NCBI GenBank assembly: GCA_965224105.1
Contig: CBDCYH010000001.1
Coordinates: 310,001-374,000 of the forward strand
Reading direction: 5' to 3'
DNA length: 64,000 bases
From: CBDCYH01 sp965224105
Lineage (GTDB): Bacteria > Bacteroidota > Rhodothermia > Rhodothermales > JABDKH01
Part shown: piece by piece, positions 1-8,332 of the stretch
Numbering within the stretch: position 1 is the stretch's first letter
Layout: every line of letters begins with the position of its first letter
Notes under the pieces: generated by a model
The model's input: the letters and a program-made list of their open reading frames with translations, nothing else
What the model was told of the DNA's origin: nothing
Database searches by the model: none
Position numbers and translations under genes: made by a program

Positions 1-708
1 ATTAGCCGCAACGACGCGATCAGCACCGGCCCGAACGAGTTTCCTTTGATTGTCGTGCGAGGCACAGCGGACAAGAATAAACAAAGATGGATTTAACTCG
101 CGGGCGGTGAGGGTGATGAACACGTTCGCGCTGTCGTTGGAGATGGCCAACACCAAGCCACGAGCTTTCCGGATTTGCGCAAACTCCAACACTTCATCAT
201 CTTCCGCGTCGCCCTCTATGGCGAGGAAGCCGAACTTGCGCGCATGTTGCACGGGAGACTCATCAAGATCCACAACAACGAAATTAACACCAGCTGACTG
301 CAGTTCCTCAGCGATGTTCTGGCCTACGGTCCCAAAGCCGCACAAGATGTAATGATCTTTCAATTGGGAAATCTTTGACTCCATATGACGATTTCTGATT
401 AACTGCCCGGTGAGCACAAGTTGGGCTGTACGAGTGGCGATAAAGGCGACTGCCCCAATTCCGAGCACTCCTATAATAATAGTAAATGCACGTCCAGTGG
501 TAGACAGGGGGCGGATCTCCTCAAATCCTATCGTGGTAAGGGTTATGAACGTCATGTACAAGCCATCGAACAAGGTGAGATCGGACTCAATGTGATGGTA
601 CCCGAACGTTCCTACCAGAGTGAGGAGGATCAAGAATACTAAAGCCGCAATCAACTCTCGGCGCGCTGGATCGATCTGCGAGAGCCAACGAGTGGACGAT
701 CCCAACAT
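1..708 (-). CDS. Two-TM potassium channel with cytoplasmic RCK (TrkA-N) domain, 3' end cut by window edge
   Basis: This is an inner-membrane potassium channel of the MthK/Kch type. The reading frame is open to base 1, so only the first 236 residues are present. Residues about 20-38 and 74-93 are hydrophobic and flank a pore loop with the selectivity filter TTIGFEE at 58-64, a GF variant of the usual TVGYG. A Rossmann RCK domain follows, with its glycine motif GFGTVG at 125-130 and an acidic strand end (VVVDLDE). RCK domains gate such channels in response to nucleotides or ions. The ATG at 706-708 lies one base past the stop codon of the upstream gene, so the two are probably co-transcribed. 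The missing part should be the rest of the RCK domain and possibly a TrkA-C domain. Confidence 0.88.
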   Translation of the reverse strand, partial: MLGSSTRWLSQIDPARRELIAALVFLILLTLVGTFGYHHIESDLTLFDGLYMTFITLTTIGFEEIRPLSTTGRAFTIIIGVLGIGAVAFIATRTAQLVLTGQLIRNRHMESKISQLKDHYILCGFGTVGQNIAEELQSAGVNFVVVDLDESPVQHARKFGFLAIEGDAEDDEVLEFAQIRKARGLVLAISNDSANVFITLTARELNPSLFILVRCASHDNQRKLVRAGADRVVAAN

Positions 709-709
709 T

Positions 710-1189
710 CTACATGACAGCTTTTGAAGTTACCAGGTCTGCATGCCACGTCTTCCGCAATGGGCGAACCACAACCATCTGATCTGTCTCCGCGCTGAAC
801 GCTGGTTGAGCGAGAACACAGAGAGTGTTGTCGTCGACGAGTTGACGCTCGTATAACGACCGAAACTCAGTCCGGGTGCAGAGTTGAGCAACGCCATCCC
901 CATCGAGGTAAGCGATGTTCAATGTCGGGGCCAGGGTGAGGTTGTGTTTGCTCAGTATCTGTTGGATGGTATGCACCGATGCGTCGATGCCGCAGCCGGA
1001 GATCGTCCCACTATTTACGGCGGATGTGACTAGCAGCAGACGCCCGTGCAAAATCTGGGCAGTCCCTTCTACCGTCCGGCCATGCGACGACCAGCCCTGC
1101 ATGAATATGTCCAGGTCACTGAGAATTCTGTCACGTGTTTCTTTGTCCGGGATCGTTGACAAGACATAGGTCCATGCAGTTCTGTCCAT
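710..1189 (-). CDS. Conserved Bacteroidota-type protein (often mislabelled 'ABC transporter ATPase')
   Basis: This 159-residue cytoplasmic protein belongs to a family widespread in Bacteroidota and relatives. Databases often call its members 'ABC transporter ATPase', but no Walker A or B motif is visible here. Features I recognise from the family are a WxY start (TAWTYVLS), an FMQGWSSHG segment, the signature SGCGIDASVH and a closing TWHADLV. The frame can be extended 22 codons upstream, but that would overlap xseB. The ATG at 1187-1189 leaves a 2-bp gap to the xseB stop and gives the family's usual length. It sits in a minus-strand run with xseB upstream and the potassium channel downstream. 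Its function is unknown. Confidence 0.8.
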   Translation of the reverse strand: MDRTAWTYVLSTIPDKETRDRILSDLDIFMQGWSSHGRTVEGTAQILHGRLLLVTSAVNSGTISGCGIDASVHTIQQILSKHNLTLAPTLNIAYLDGDGVAQLCTRTEFRSLYERQLVDDNTLCVLAQPAFSAETDQMVVVRPLRKTWHADLVTSKAVM

Positions 1190-1191
1190 GC

Positions 1192-1389
1192 TTATTCCTC
1201 TTCTATTCCGATTTGTTGAACTTTCAATTTGGCCTCTTCCAGAAGGGACATGCATTTCTTCGATAATCGCATTCCTTCTTCATACGCCTCCAGGGCCTGG
1301 TTCAGGGGTGTTTCCTCGTTTTCCAGAACGCTCACAACCTCTTCCAGTCGGGCTAGCGCGGCCTCAAAAGTCAGCTCATCAGATTCCAT
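1192..1389 (-). CDS. xseB: Exodeoxyribonuclease VII small subunit
   Basis: XseB is the small subunit of exonuclease VII, which degrades single-stranded DNA in both directions. Several XseB copies bind the helical region of XseA. The 65-residue length and the helical hairpin (LTFEAALARLEEVV near the N terminus, ALEAYEEGMRLSKKC in the middle) are typical. Its partner xseA is about 4.3 kb away on the same strand (5723-6925) rather than adjacent, so the usual xseA-xseB operon is split here. It appears to lead a short operon with the conserved protein and the potassium channel. The SDR gene diverges from it. Confidence 0.92.
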   Translation of the reverse strand: MESDELTFEAALARLEEVVSVLENEETPLNQALEAYEEGMRLSKKCMSLLEEAKLKVQQIGIEEE

Positions 1390-1481
1390 AAAAAGTGATA
1401 TTATCGCCGTTGTACGGTACTCCAGTTCGCGCTATCATACTCACGGAACACCATATTAGTTTTGATCAGGAGTTATCAAGG

Positions 1482-2255
1482 ATGGATTTAGGACTGGAGG
1501 GTAAAGTTGGTATTGTTACTGGTGCGAGTCGGGGCATTGGTCGAGAGATAGCGGCATCGCTGGCGGGGGAGGGCTGCAAGCTTGTTGTCTGTGCTCGGGG
1601 TGAAAAAGAATTGCGCGTCGCAGCCGATGAGCTAGGGGATAGCGACTCCATCTGTCTAATTGCTGCAGATATTACGGAAGCCGGGGTTGAGGACGAGTTA
1701 GTGCAGACGGCATTGGACAAGTTTGGCAGGTTGGATGTCTTCGTTGGAAACGCGGGGGGCAACAGACGTAAACCATTCGAATCAACATCGGATGAAGACT
1801 GGTTGGACATTTATCATCTGAATGTGTTGTCGCACTTGCGCTGTGCGCGGCGGGCTATTCCGGCAATGCGAGCAAATGGTGGCGGGGCAATCACCTTTAT
1901 CTCAAGCATCTTTGGACGTGAGGCCGGTGGACCCGGATTGTCAATCTACAACTCAACCAAGTCCGCACTTCTGAGCGCCGCCAAGATAATGGCGATTGAG
2001 TTGGCATCTGAAGGGATTCGCGTTAACACCGTCGCGCCAGGGAGCATCCGACATCCGGGGGGGAGCTGGGACAGGCGGGTAAAAGAAAACCCCGAGGCAA
2101 TGGAGGAGTTCGTGAAGGCCAATATCCCGTTGGGCCGTTTCGGGACTGCGCAGGAAGTTGGGGATGTGGTTTGTTTCTTGTCCTCCCCGCGGGCAAGCCT
2201 CGTTACCGGTGCGTGTCTTAACGTAGATGGTGGACAAAGCCAAAGCCTGATCTGA
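1482..2255 (+). CDS. Short-chain dehydrogenase/reductase (3-oxoacyl-ACP reductase-like)
   Basis: This is a classical SDR oxidoreductase that uses NAD(P)H on an unidentified carbonyl or alcohol substrate. In the 257-residue product the nucleotide-binding motif TGASRGIG is at 13-20, NAGG at 90-93, the structural Asn at 114, and the catalytic Ser (141/142), Tyr156 and Lys160 are all present. The C-terminal VNVDGG-type segment (LNVDGGQ) is also typical. The frame is open from 1395, but homology starts at the ATG at 1482, which has a CAGGAG element about ten bases upstream. FabG-like enzymes are similar, but there is no fatty-acid context here, so the substrate is left open. The lipoprotein gene follows 21 bp later. 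Confidence 0.88.
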   Translation: MDLGLEGKVGIVTGASRGIGREIAASLAGEGCKLVVCARGEKELRVAADELGDSDSICLIAADITEAGVEDELVQTALDKFGRLDVFVGNAGGNRRKPFESTSDEDWLDIYHLNVLSHLRCARRAIPAMRANGGGAITFISSIFGREAGGPGLSIYNSTKSALLSAAKIMAIELASEGIRVNTVAPGSIRHPGGSWDRRVKENPEAMEEFVKANIPLGRFGTAQEVGDVVCFLSSPRASLVTGACLNVDGGQSQSLI

Positions 2256-2276
2256 GTTGAACCAGCTCGGCATATA

Positions 2277-3650
2277 ATGAAGAGAGTGTCGCGTTATAAC
2301 AATACCCTTGGGACCCTGCTGCTGTCAAGCTTGCTTCTACTGCCGCTAGCCTGCACTGAAGCCAACGGAGACGAGCCGCGGCAGGAGCAATTCGACAACA
2401 CCGGCAGTGTCGTTAGCGCGAGTACCAACGACGGGGCCGAGGATGACATTGAGCAGGGCTTGACGGAGATCGGTGACCCTTACCTCGGAGATCCAGATGC
2501 ACCGTTTGTGCTCCTGGAATACTCAGATTTTCTGTGTCCTTTTTGTGCGCGCTATGCGCGAGAGGTACACCCGGAGCTCGTTCGGAAGTACGTGGCCTCG
2601 GGCAAACTCAAAATGATTTTCAAACAGTTCCCAATTGAGTCGCTGCACCCAACCGCGGACATAGGCGCATCATTTTCGCACTGTGCCGCTCAGGTTGATG
2701 ACCAATCGTTCTGGACGACCTACCGCCGCTTGTTTGATTCGGCAAGAGAGTGGGGTGAGCTGGCCGACCCATCCGAATATTTGCTTGAACTTGGCGACAG
2801 TCAGGGCCTCGATACTCGAGCGTTGGTCGAGTGCATGAGTGATGAGAGTACGCAAGAGAAAGTTAGCGGCGGCGTGGTGGAAGCTGGCGCCCTGGGGTTC
2901 ACCGGTACCCCAAGCTTCGTATTAGTAAACACCGAAACCGATGAATCATCCAAACTCATTGGTGCACAGTCGCTTATCATATTTAGTAAATGGATAGATG
3001 CAGCTCTGGCCGGTGATGATCCTGAGGTTGCTCTCAATAGGGCCACGACGAAACTACCAAGCTGGCTGAGCGACGAAGGGACCAGAGCGGGCCTACGGGC
3101 CGGCGTAACCGTCCATGGCGACCCTTATAAAGGTGACCAGGATGCCCCGATCCGTGTGGTCGAGTTCAGCAATTTTGATTGCGCCAATTGCCGGATGCAC
3201 TACCTGGGAACGCAGCCGAAAATTGATTCAGATTGGACAAATAGCGGCAAGGTGATGTGGATCTACAAGAATCTTCCGGATAGCGAAAACCCAAGGTCGA
3301 TTGTGGCGTCTGCTGCCGGGGAGTGCGCGTTAAGACAGGATGCGTTTTGGTCTTATCAAACCACGCTGGTGAGCAATCCTGGTAGATGGGAAGGCGAGGA
3401 TATCGACTCTGCGCTAAGCGAACTGGCGTCGGAAGTCGGCATGGATACAGCTTCGTTCACCAGTTGTCTGAACGGGAGGGAGGCTATGCTCGAAGTCGTG
3501 CGCGACATCGCCGATGGTGGTCCGATAGTCAGAGAAACGCCTACGTTTGTAATTACTTACAACGGAAAGGCTGTTTCTGTCGCCGGACTGAGGGGGACCG
3601 AAGAGTTTCTCGGTATTCTACAATCGATTTCCCAGGAGATTGGCGGGTAG
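2277..3650 (+). CDS. Lipoprotein with two tandem DsbA/thioredoxin-fold domains
   Basis: This is a predicted periplasmic disulfide oxidoreductase anchored as a lipoprotein. The N terminus has a hydrophobic stretch ending in the lipobox LPLAC, with the lipidated Cys at residue 26. Domain 1 (about 65-245) has the DsbA-type active site CPFC at 87-90 and the cis-proline loop GTPSF at about 210. Domain 2 (about 278-450) repeats the layout, beginning with the same HGDPY/IGDPY-type lead-in, with CANC at 302-305 and a second cis-Pro loop ETPTF. Most members of this family (DSBA-like thioredoxin, BdbD-like) carry one such domain. The duplicated architecture with two different CxxC dipeptides (PF and AN) suggests different redox potentials. 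It ends convergently with the PhzF gene. Confidence 0.85.
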   Translation: MKRVSRYNNTLGTLLLSSLLLLPLACTEANGDEPRQEQFDNTGSVVSASTNDGAEDDIEQGLTEIGDPYLGDPDAPFVLLEYSDFLCPFCARYAREVHPELVRKYVASGKLKMIFKQFPIESLHPTADIGASFSHCAAQVDDQSFWTTYRRLFDSAREWGELADPSEYLLELGDSQGLDTRALVECMSDESTQEKVSGGVVEAGALGFTGTPSFVLVNTETDESSKLIGAQSLIIFSKWIDAALAGDDPEVALNRATTKLPSWLSDEGTRAGLRAGVTVHGDPYKGDQDAPIRVVEFSNFDCANCRMHYLGTQPKIDSDWTNSGKVMWIYKNLPDSENPRSIVASAAGECALRQDAFWSYQTTLVSNPGRWEGEDIDSALSELASEVGMDTASFTSCLNGREAMLEVVRDIADGGPIVRETPTFVITYNGKAVSVAGLRGTEEFLGILQSISQEIGG

Positions 3651-3665
3651 GTTTCTGGAAGTGAA

Positions 3666-4457
3666 TCAGATACGGATTTCGCTGACCGAATAAAGGAAGC
3701 ACTCTCCGCCAATCTGGACTCGGTCGCCCGCCAGGCGAAGAGTAAGGTCCCCGCCTTCCGCCGAAAGCTGTTTTGCGGTTAGCGTTCGCTTGCCCAACTC
3801 GTTCGCCCAGAATGGTGTTAGCGTGCAGTGCGTGGAGCCGGTAACCGGGTCTTCGTTGATACCCGCCCGGGGGGCGAAGAATCGCGATACAAAATCTACC
3901 TCATCGCCCGGGGCCGTGACAACAACACCGAATGTGTCGAGCATTTTCACACGGTCAAAATCTGGCTGCAATCCCTCGATAGTGGACTGGTCTCGGTACA
4001 CAACAATAGTGTCCCGGGCGCTGCAGATCTGGAGTGGCTTTTCGCCCAGCGCAGCTTCAACGTGCGCTGCATCCAGGTTGCTTGCGGACGGCGGTCGTGA
4101 GGGGAAGTCCATCGAAACACTGCCCTGGTTCTCTAATCGGAGTGTGAGTGGGCCTGCAGACATTGTTTGAAGTGTGACTTTTTCTCCACGCGTAATCCGC
4201 TTGAGGTGGCCCAACACCCACCCGGATGCCAGTGTCGCATGACCGCACAGGTCCATCTCGACCTCGGGAGTAAACCATCGGATTTCGTAGTCTGCACCGA
4301 GGGGCCTGACGAACGCCGTTTCCGAGAGACGATTCCAACGCGCAATATCCTGCATCACGTCGCCAGGAAGTTGGTCATCAAGGATGCATACTCCGGCAGG
4401 ATTTCCGGCGAAAGCTCGGTTGGTGAAAGCGTTAACGACGAAGTAGGGGATTCGCAC
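3666..4457 (-). CDS. PhzF-family isomerase/epimerase-like protein
   Basis: PhzF proteins are diaminopimelate-epimerase-fold enzymes. Characterised members isomerise a phenazine precursor, but most bacterial homologues have no known substrate. Visible family signatures are NAFTN then FAGNPAGVC near the N terminus, SETAFV with the catalytic Glu at residue 46, RWFTPEVEMDLCGHAT, and the late loop INEDPVTGSTHC. The frame can be opened to 4538, but this would overlap the upstream gene's end (4478). The GTG at 4455-4457 removes the overlap and gives 263 residues, the usual family length. No phenazine genes are nearby, so a phenazine role is unlikely. Confidence 0.87.
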   Translation of the reverse strand: MRIPYFVVNAFTNRAFAGNPAGVCILDDQLPGDVMQDIARWNRLSETAFVRPLGADYEIRWFTPEVEMDLCGHATLASGWVLGHLKRITRGEKVTLQTMSAGPLTLRLENQGSVSMDFPSRPPSASNLDAAHVEAALGEKPLQICSARDTIVVYRDQSTIEGLQPDFDRVKMLDTFGVVVTAPGDEVDFVSRFFAPRAGINEDPVTGSTHCTLTPFWANELGKRTLTAKQLSAEGGDLTLRLAGDRVQIGGECFLYSVSEIRI

Positions 4458-4477
4458 GTCAGTATAGCGAGCGTCTG

Positions 4478-5569
4478 TTATTCGAATCGAACAAAAGACA
4501 CGTTTAGGGTTCTGGCGCGAGATTCGCTTTTGCGCCATTGCACAAGAATAGGGCTTTGATATTGACCCTGAACGAGCTTACCGCAAGTGGAAGATTCCGT
4601 GTCATTGATGAGACACGATGTTGATCTCTTTAGCCGTAGGAAACGACGCGCAGGGTACGCGATGAACTTGTTAATAATTCTTTCTACAACTGATTCGCTT
4701 AGCCCCGTGGCGTCAATAAATTCGTTCGTGATCTGTACCAGGTCGTATTTCGCGTAGTTCTTTGCCTTGTTTGGGATGGCCTTCGGATCCCTCAACATGT
4801 TGTAACCTTTCTTCGCCATGAACCTCATTGGATTCTTGAGAACCTCCATGAGGTCATGCGACATCAAGAGCGTTTCGTATTCGTTGACGGTCAGCCCTGC
4901 ATTCCGCTCGCCATTTGCCAGCGATATGTCTACGCGCCCTTTCTTAATGCCAAGCCTGGCGATGGTCTCGTCCAACTGTTCGAAAAAGCCAAAACGACCG
5001 TCTCGCAAATTGATGGAGTCCAGCTGATGGTTGGACATGGGAATCTGTATTACACTTTTATGCACAACAGATTCGAAATTGTATCCGATTACGGTTGCCC
5101 TTCGTTTTCTGCTTAGACCGCCGTTGACTCCGTCCAGCTCAACCAGATATACGGGGTGGTCGGGTTGATAGGTGTACGTGACACAACTCTCCAATCCGGA
5201 TCCGATGTATGTGAGGTGGGAGTCCGCATTTTTTGGTTCGACAAGTTTTTGCTCCTCGGACAGCTCGTTTCTCAATTCCAATTGATCGTGCCTGTAATCC
5301 GAGTCCGGTGGGAATAGGCGTCGGAAGGCAGAGACGAACCCTTCTACGGATTCAGCATTTCGCAATCTTGCCGCCAGACTCTGCTCAAAAAAGCCAGCTG
5401 TCGTGTGATAGGAGTAATACACAGCCTTTCTGAAGGCTTCAAAATCTTCTGCTCGTGCCTTCAGTTCGTCATTGATGTTGATCAACTGGAATCGCGCCGC
5501 AGGGGTAATGTCCAGCGTCAATTCCCGCGGGCTTGGCAATTCTATAAAGTCTTTCGGTGGAACCATCAA
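4478..5569 (-). CDS. Uncharacterised 363-residue protein
   Basis: I do not recognise this protein. It has no signal peptide and no clear transmembrane segment, so it is probably cytoplasmic. It begins with a proline-bearing stretch followed by a helical, charged region (residues 30-75). The centre (about 115-200) looks like mixed beta strands. The C-terminal third has a helical block and then a basic tail with two Cys. It lies on the same strand as, and 20 bp ahead of, the PhzF gene, with xseA 153 bp upstream, so it may be co-transcribed with PhzF. Codon use looks like its neighbours. It is long and uninterrupted, which argues for a real gene. Confidence 0.65.
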   Translation of the reverse strand: MMVPPKDFIELPSPRELTLDITPAARFQLININDELKARAEDFEAFRKAVYYSYHTTAGFFEQSLAARLRNAESVEGFVSAFRRLFPPDSDYRHDQLELRNELSEEQKLVEPKNADSHLTYIGSGLESCVTYTYQPDHPVYLVELDGVNGGLSRKRRATVIGYNFESVVHKSVIQIPMSNHQLDSINLRDGRFGFFEQLDETIARLGIKKGRVDISLANGERNAGLTVNEYETLLMSHDLMEVLKNPMRFMAKKGYNMLRDPKAIPNKAKNYAKYDLVQITNEFIDATGLSESVVERIINKFIAYPARRFLRLKRSTSCLINDTESSTCGKLVQGQYQSPILVQWRKSESRARTLNVSFVRFE

Positions 5570-5722
5570 GGACCCTGAATATTGAGGGAGGTCAAGATAT
5601 CGTCGGCGTGAATGGAGTCAATAGCTTAGCAGGCGGTGGTCTACCAGATGAGCTCAAAATACGGCAAAAAGGCTATTCGGGAGGTACTACGGACAGGCTG
5701 AAACATTGTTGCCAGTCATTTC

Positions 5723-6925
5723 CTACCCATCAACAGTGGCTTTACGCGATCCATCAGAGAGGGTTAGACTGATGTGGTCGCCTATAGATAGATCAGCCGC
5801 CTTGGCAACTGGCGCTCCGTTCTTAGTGATCCGAGCGAATCCGCGTGCAAGGGGTCGATCTGGATCCAGGCTAACGAGGGCTCGGGTCAGGCCGCGTACC
5901 TTTTCCTCGGCAAATCGCGTTCTCGACTGCAAAGAATCGACAAGCCGCCCGGATTGCGCCCGGACGTGCATTACGTCCCGCTCAATCCTGTCGGGTAGGC
6001 GACCCAATGCATGGGACCTCCCAAGAGCCTCGACCGTCCTTCTCGAGGCGTCGAGTCTGGTTTGCATTCTCGAACCAAGATGGCTGGCCAGGCCGGCCAA
6101 AATGTTGAGCAGCTCGTTTCGATCTGGTACCGCCACCTCCGCCGCCATCGATGGCGTCGCAGCTCTGACATCGGCGACAAAGTCTGCGATCGAGAAGTCG
6201 GTCTCGTGACCAACCGCGCTCACAATCGGTATCGCCGATGCGAAGATAGCGCGTGCCACTCGCTCTTCGTTGAAAGCCCAAAGGTCTTCCACGGAACCGC
6301 CACCTCGCCCAACGATCATAAGATCAGGTCTCAGCGTTCCTGTCTCTGCATTGAACAATTCGATCGCCTCCTGGATCTGTCTCCCTGAGTCCGGACCTTG
6401 GACCGCGACTGGAAGACGGAGAACGCGCACGATTGGAAATCTCCGCTCGAGGACCGACAGGATGTCGTGGATGGCCGCTCCCTCACCTGATGTGATCACG
6501 CCAATCGTTTCCGGGAATGCGGGTAGCTCCCTTTTGCAATCGCTGTCAAAGAGTCCTTCTTTCTCCAGTTTGTTCTTGAGGGCGATAAACGCTTTCTGAA
6601 ATTCACCTTCTCCAGCAGGCGCCATCCCCTGGACCAGGAGCTGCAAGTCTCCGCGGGCAGCATAGATTGAAACATCTGCCCGCACACGAACCTGCAATCC
6701 ATTCTCCGGGTTAAATCGGACGCGCCTTCTGGTGCTTGCCCACATAACACACCTCACCTGTGAGGTGGAATCACCAAGCGAGAAGTAGCAGTGGCCCGAT
6801 GAATGTTGTTTGTAGTTTGAAATCTCTCCATCAACATACAAGCGCGAAAAATCGGACCGCAGGTGTCTTGATACTTCGTCCAGTAGCTCGCCAACTGCGA
6901 AGACTCTGCGTTCAGGTTGAATCAT
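5723..6925 (-). CDS. xseA: Exodeoxyribonuclease VII large subunit
   Basis: XseA is the catalytic subunit of exonuclease VII. The 400-residue protein starts with the OB-fold DNA-binding domain (VYVDGEISN-like segment, here LYVDGEISNYK, then GHCYFSLGD). The catalytic core has GVITSGEGAAIHDIL, VGRGGGSVEDLWAFN and SAVGHETDFSIADFVAD, all conserved family blocks. The C-terminal part is helical and should carry XseB copies, ending in the usual RGFARI segment. The GEGAA version of the usual GAA block is a small variation. It is transcribed away from the phosphatase gene across a 60-bp divergent gap. Its partner xseB is at 1192-1389. Confidence 0.95.
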   Translation of the reverse strand: MIQPERRVFAVGELLDEVSRHLRSDFSRLYVDGEISNYKQHSSGHCYFSLGDSTSQVRCVMWASTRRRVRFNPENGLQVRVRADVSIYAARGDLQLLVQGMAPAGEGEFQKAFIALKNKLEKEGLFDSDCKRELPAFPETIGVITSGEGAAIHDILSVLERRFPIVRVLRLPVAVQGPDSGRQIQEAIELFNAETGTLRPDLMIVGRGGGSVEDLWAFNEERVARAIFASAIPIVSAVGHETDFSIADFVADVRAATPSMAAEVAVPDRNELLNILAGLASHLGSRMQTRLDASRRTVEALGRSHALGRLPDRIERDVMHVRAQSGRLVDSLQSRTRFAEEKVRGLTRALVSLDPDRPLARGFARITKNGAPVAKAADLSIGDHISLTLSDGSRKATVDG

Positions 6926-6985
6926 TCGTATTTTCAGTCAACTGATTCTCAACTTCAGAAAGATACAACCTACAAGAGCTTACAC

Positions 6986-7456
6986 ATGGTCAAAGTCCTG
7001 TTTGTTTGTCTCGGCAATATCTGCCGCAGCCCTCTTGCTGAGGGAGTCATGAAGTCCGTTGTCGAGCGTGAAGGTGAAGCAGATTTGTTTGCAATTGATT
7101 CAGCAGGTACGGGTGGTTGGCATGTGGGAGAACCGCCGGATGCCCGGATGATCCGAACTGCCGAATCTCATGGTGTTGATATATCCCACCTAAAGGCACG
7201 TACATTCTCGGAGGCCGATTTCAATCAGTTCGACATCATTCTTGCCATGGACTCCGACAACCTCCATACAATTGAGCGCCTACGATCCTCATCCACAACG
7301 CCGGTGCAGTTGTTTCGTAGCTACGATCCAGAGTCGGGTTCCGGAGATCGTGACGTTCCTGATCCGTACTACGGCGGCGCCGATGGATTCGAAAATGTTT
7401 ACCAAATCGTCGCGCGGACATGCGACCAATTATTTCAGACACTGAGAGAGTCGTAG
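6986..7456 (+). CDS. Low-molecular-weight protein-tyrosine-phosphatase family protein
   Basis: This is a cytoplasmic phosphatase of the LMW-PTP/arsenate-reductase fold. The 156-residue product has the P-loop CLGNICRS with the nucleophile Cys8 and Arg14, and the general acid Asp126 in the DPYYG loop. The frame is open from 6917, but the P-loop must lie near the N terminus, so the ATG at 6986 is chosen. The next gene is a fructosamine-kinase homologue beginning about 20 bp after the stop. In other bacteria this pairing has been linked to protein deglycation, the phosphatase removing the sugar phosphate from glycated lysines. A role in tyrosine dephosphorylation cannot be excluded from sequence alone. 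Confidence 0.92.
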   Translation: MVKVLFVCLGNICRSPLAEGVMKSVVEREGEADLFAIDSAGTGGWHVGEPPDARMIRTAESHGVDISHLKARTFSEADFNQFDIILAMDSDNLHTIERLRSSSTTPVQLFRSYDPESGSGDRDVPDPYYGGADGFENVYQIVARTCDQLFQTLRES

Positions 7457-7476
7457 ACCGAACGCGTGAACGAACG

Positions 7477-8331
7477 GTGACCAAGGAAGATTTTGAAGCG
7501 GCCCTGCGCGAACGTGTTGTCCGAATTGAGCCGCTTGGAGGATCGGACATAAGACACTTCCGAATCGTAGGGGAGACGGCATCATATTTTGCAAAGCTCG
7601 CAAATGTGTCAGACCGTGCACAACTCGAAGCAGAGTGTATTGGACTAAGGACACTCCGAAGACACGCGACTGGCTACTTCATACCTGATGTCAGCTTTTG
7701 TGAGCCGATCGGGCAGTGGATGTGTCTGATTGAGGCCTGGATAGACCAGCAGCCAGCCAGTCCAGCAAGCTGGCGCCAATCCGGCATCGCCCTTGCACGT
7801 ATGCACCGCGAGCACAAAACCAGCTTCGGATTCGAATTTGATAATTTCATCGGGCCCACACCGCAGATCAACGTCGAGACGGACAACTGGGTGGACTTTT
7901 TTGTCGATTGCAGGCTGCTCCCCCAGGTTGAACTTGCTGTTCAAAATGGCCTTTGGAGCACAGCTGATGCCGACGCCTTCGACAATTTGGTCAAAGAAAT
8001 CGGCGGAATCCTACCATCCCGGCCCGTTTCATCGTTATTACATGGTGATCTATGGGCAGGAAATCATCTGTTTTCGAAGGGAGGTCCAGCTTTGATAGAT
8101 CCCGCAGTTTATTACGGCGACCGTGAAACAGACATTGCCATGACACTGTTATTCGGAGGCTTCCCAGCATCATTTTACCACGCCTATCAAATGGAATGGA
8201 ACCTTGAACCCGGCTGGGAGGAGCGGACAGAGATTTACAATATTTATCACATTATCAATCATGTGAATTTGTTTGGTGTCAGCTACAAGCAGATGCTAAC
8301 CTCTTCACTCCGAAAATTTGAACCCCGATAG
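7477..8331 (+). CDS. Fructosamine/ketosamine-3-kinase family protein
   Basis: This is a kinase of the FN3K family, which phosphorylates C3 of ketosamines (Amadori-type adducts on lysine) so that they fall off, repairing glycated protein. The catalytic loop is LLHGDLWAGN (residues about 187-196 from the GTG at 7477) and the metal-binding block is DPAVYYGDRE (208-217), both matching FN3K. The N-terminal substrate and ATP lobe (GGSDIRHFRI) also fits. The frame could start at 7420 inside the phosphatase gene, but GTG 7477 gives 284 residues, near the family norm. Bacterial FN3K homologues generally act on ribulosamines or erythrulosamines, which fits the phosphatase neighbour. The stop is one base before the likely start of the next gene. 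Confidence 0.88.
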   Translation: MTKEDFEAALRERVVRIEPLGGSDIRHFRIVGETASYFAKLANVSDRAQLEAECIGLRTLRRHATGYFIPDVSFCEPIGQWMCLIEAWIDQQPASPASWRQSGIALARMHREHKTSFGFEFDNFIGPTPQINVETDNWVDFFVDCRLLPQVELAVQNGLWSTADADAFDNLVKEIGGILPSRPVSSLLHGDLWAGNHLFSKGGPALIDPAVYYGDRETDIAMTLLFGGFPASFYHAYQMEWNLEPGWEERTEIYNIYHIINHVNLFGVSYKQMLTSSLRKFEPR

Positions 8332-8332
8332 A

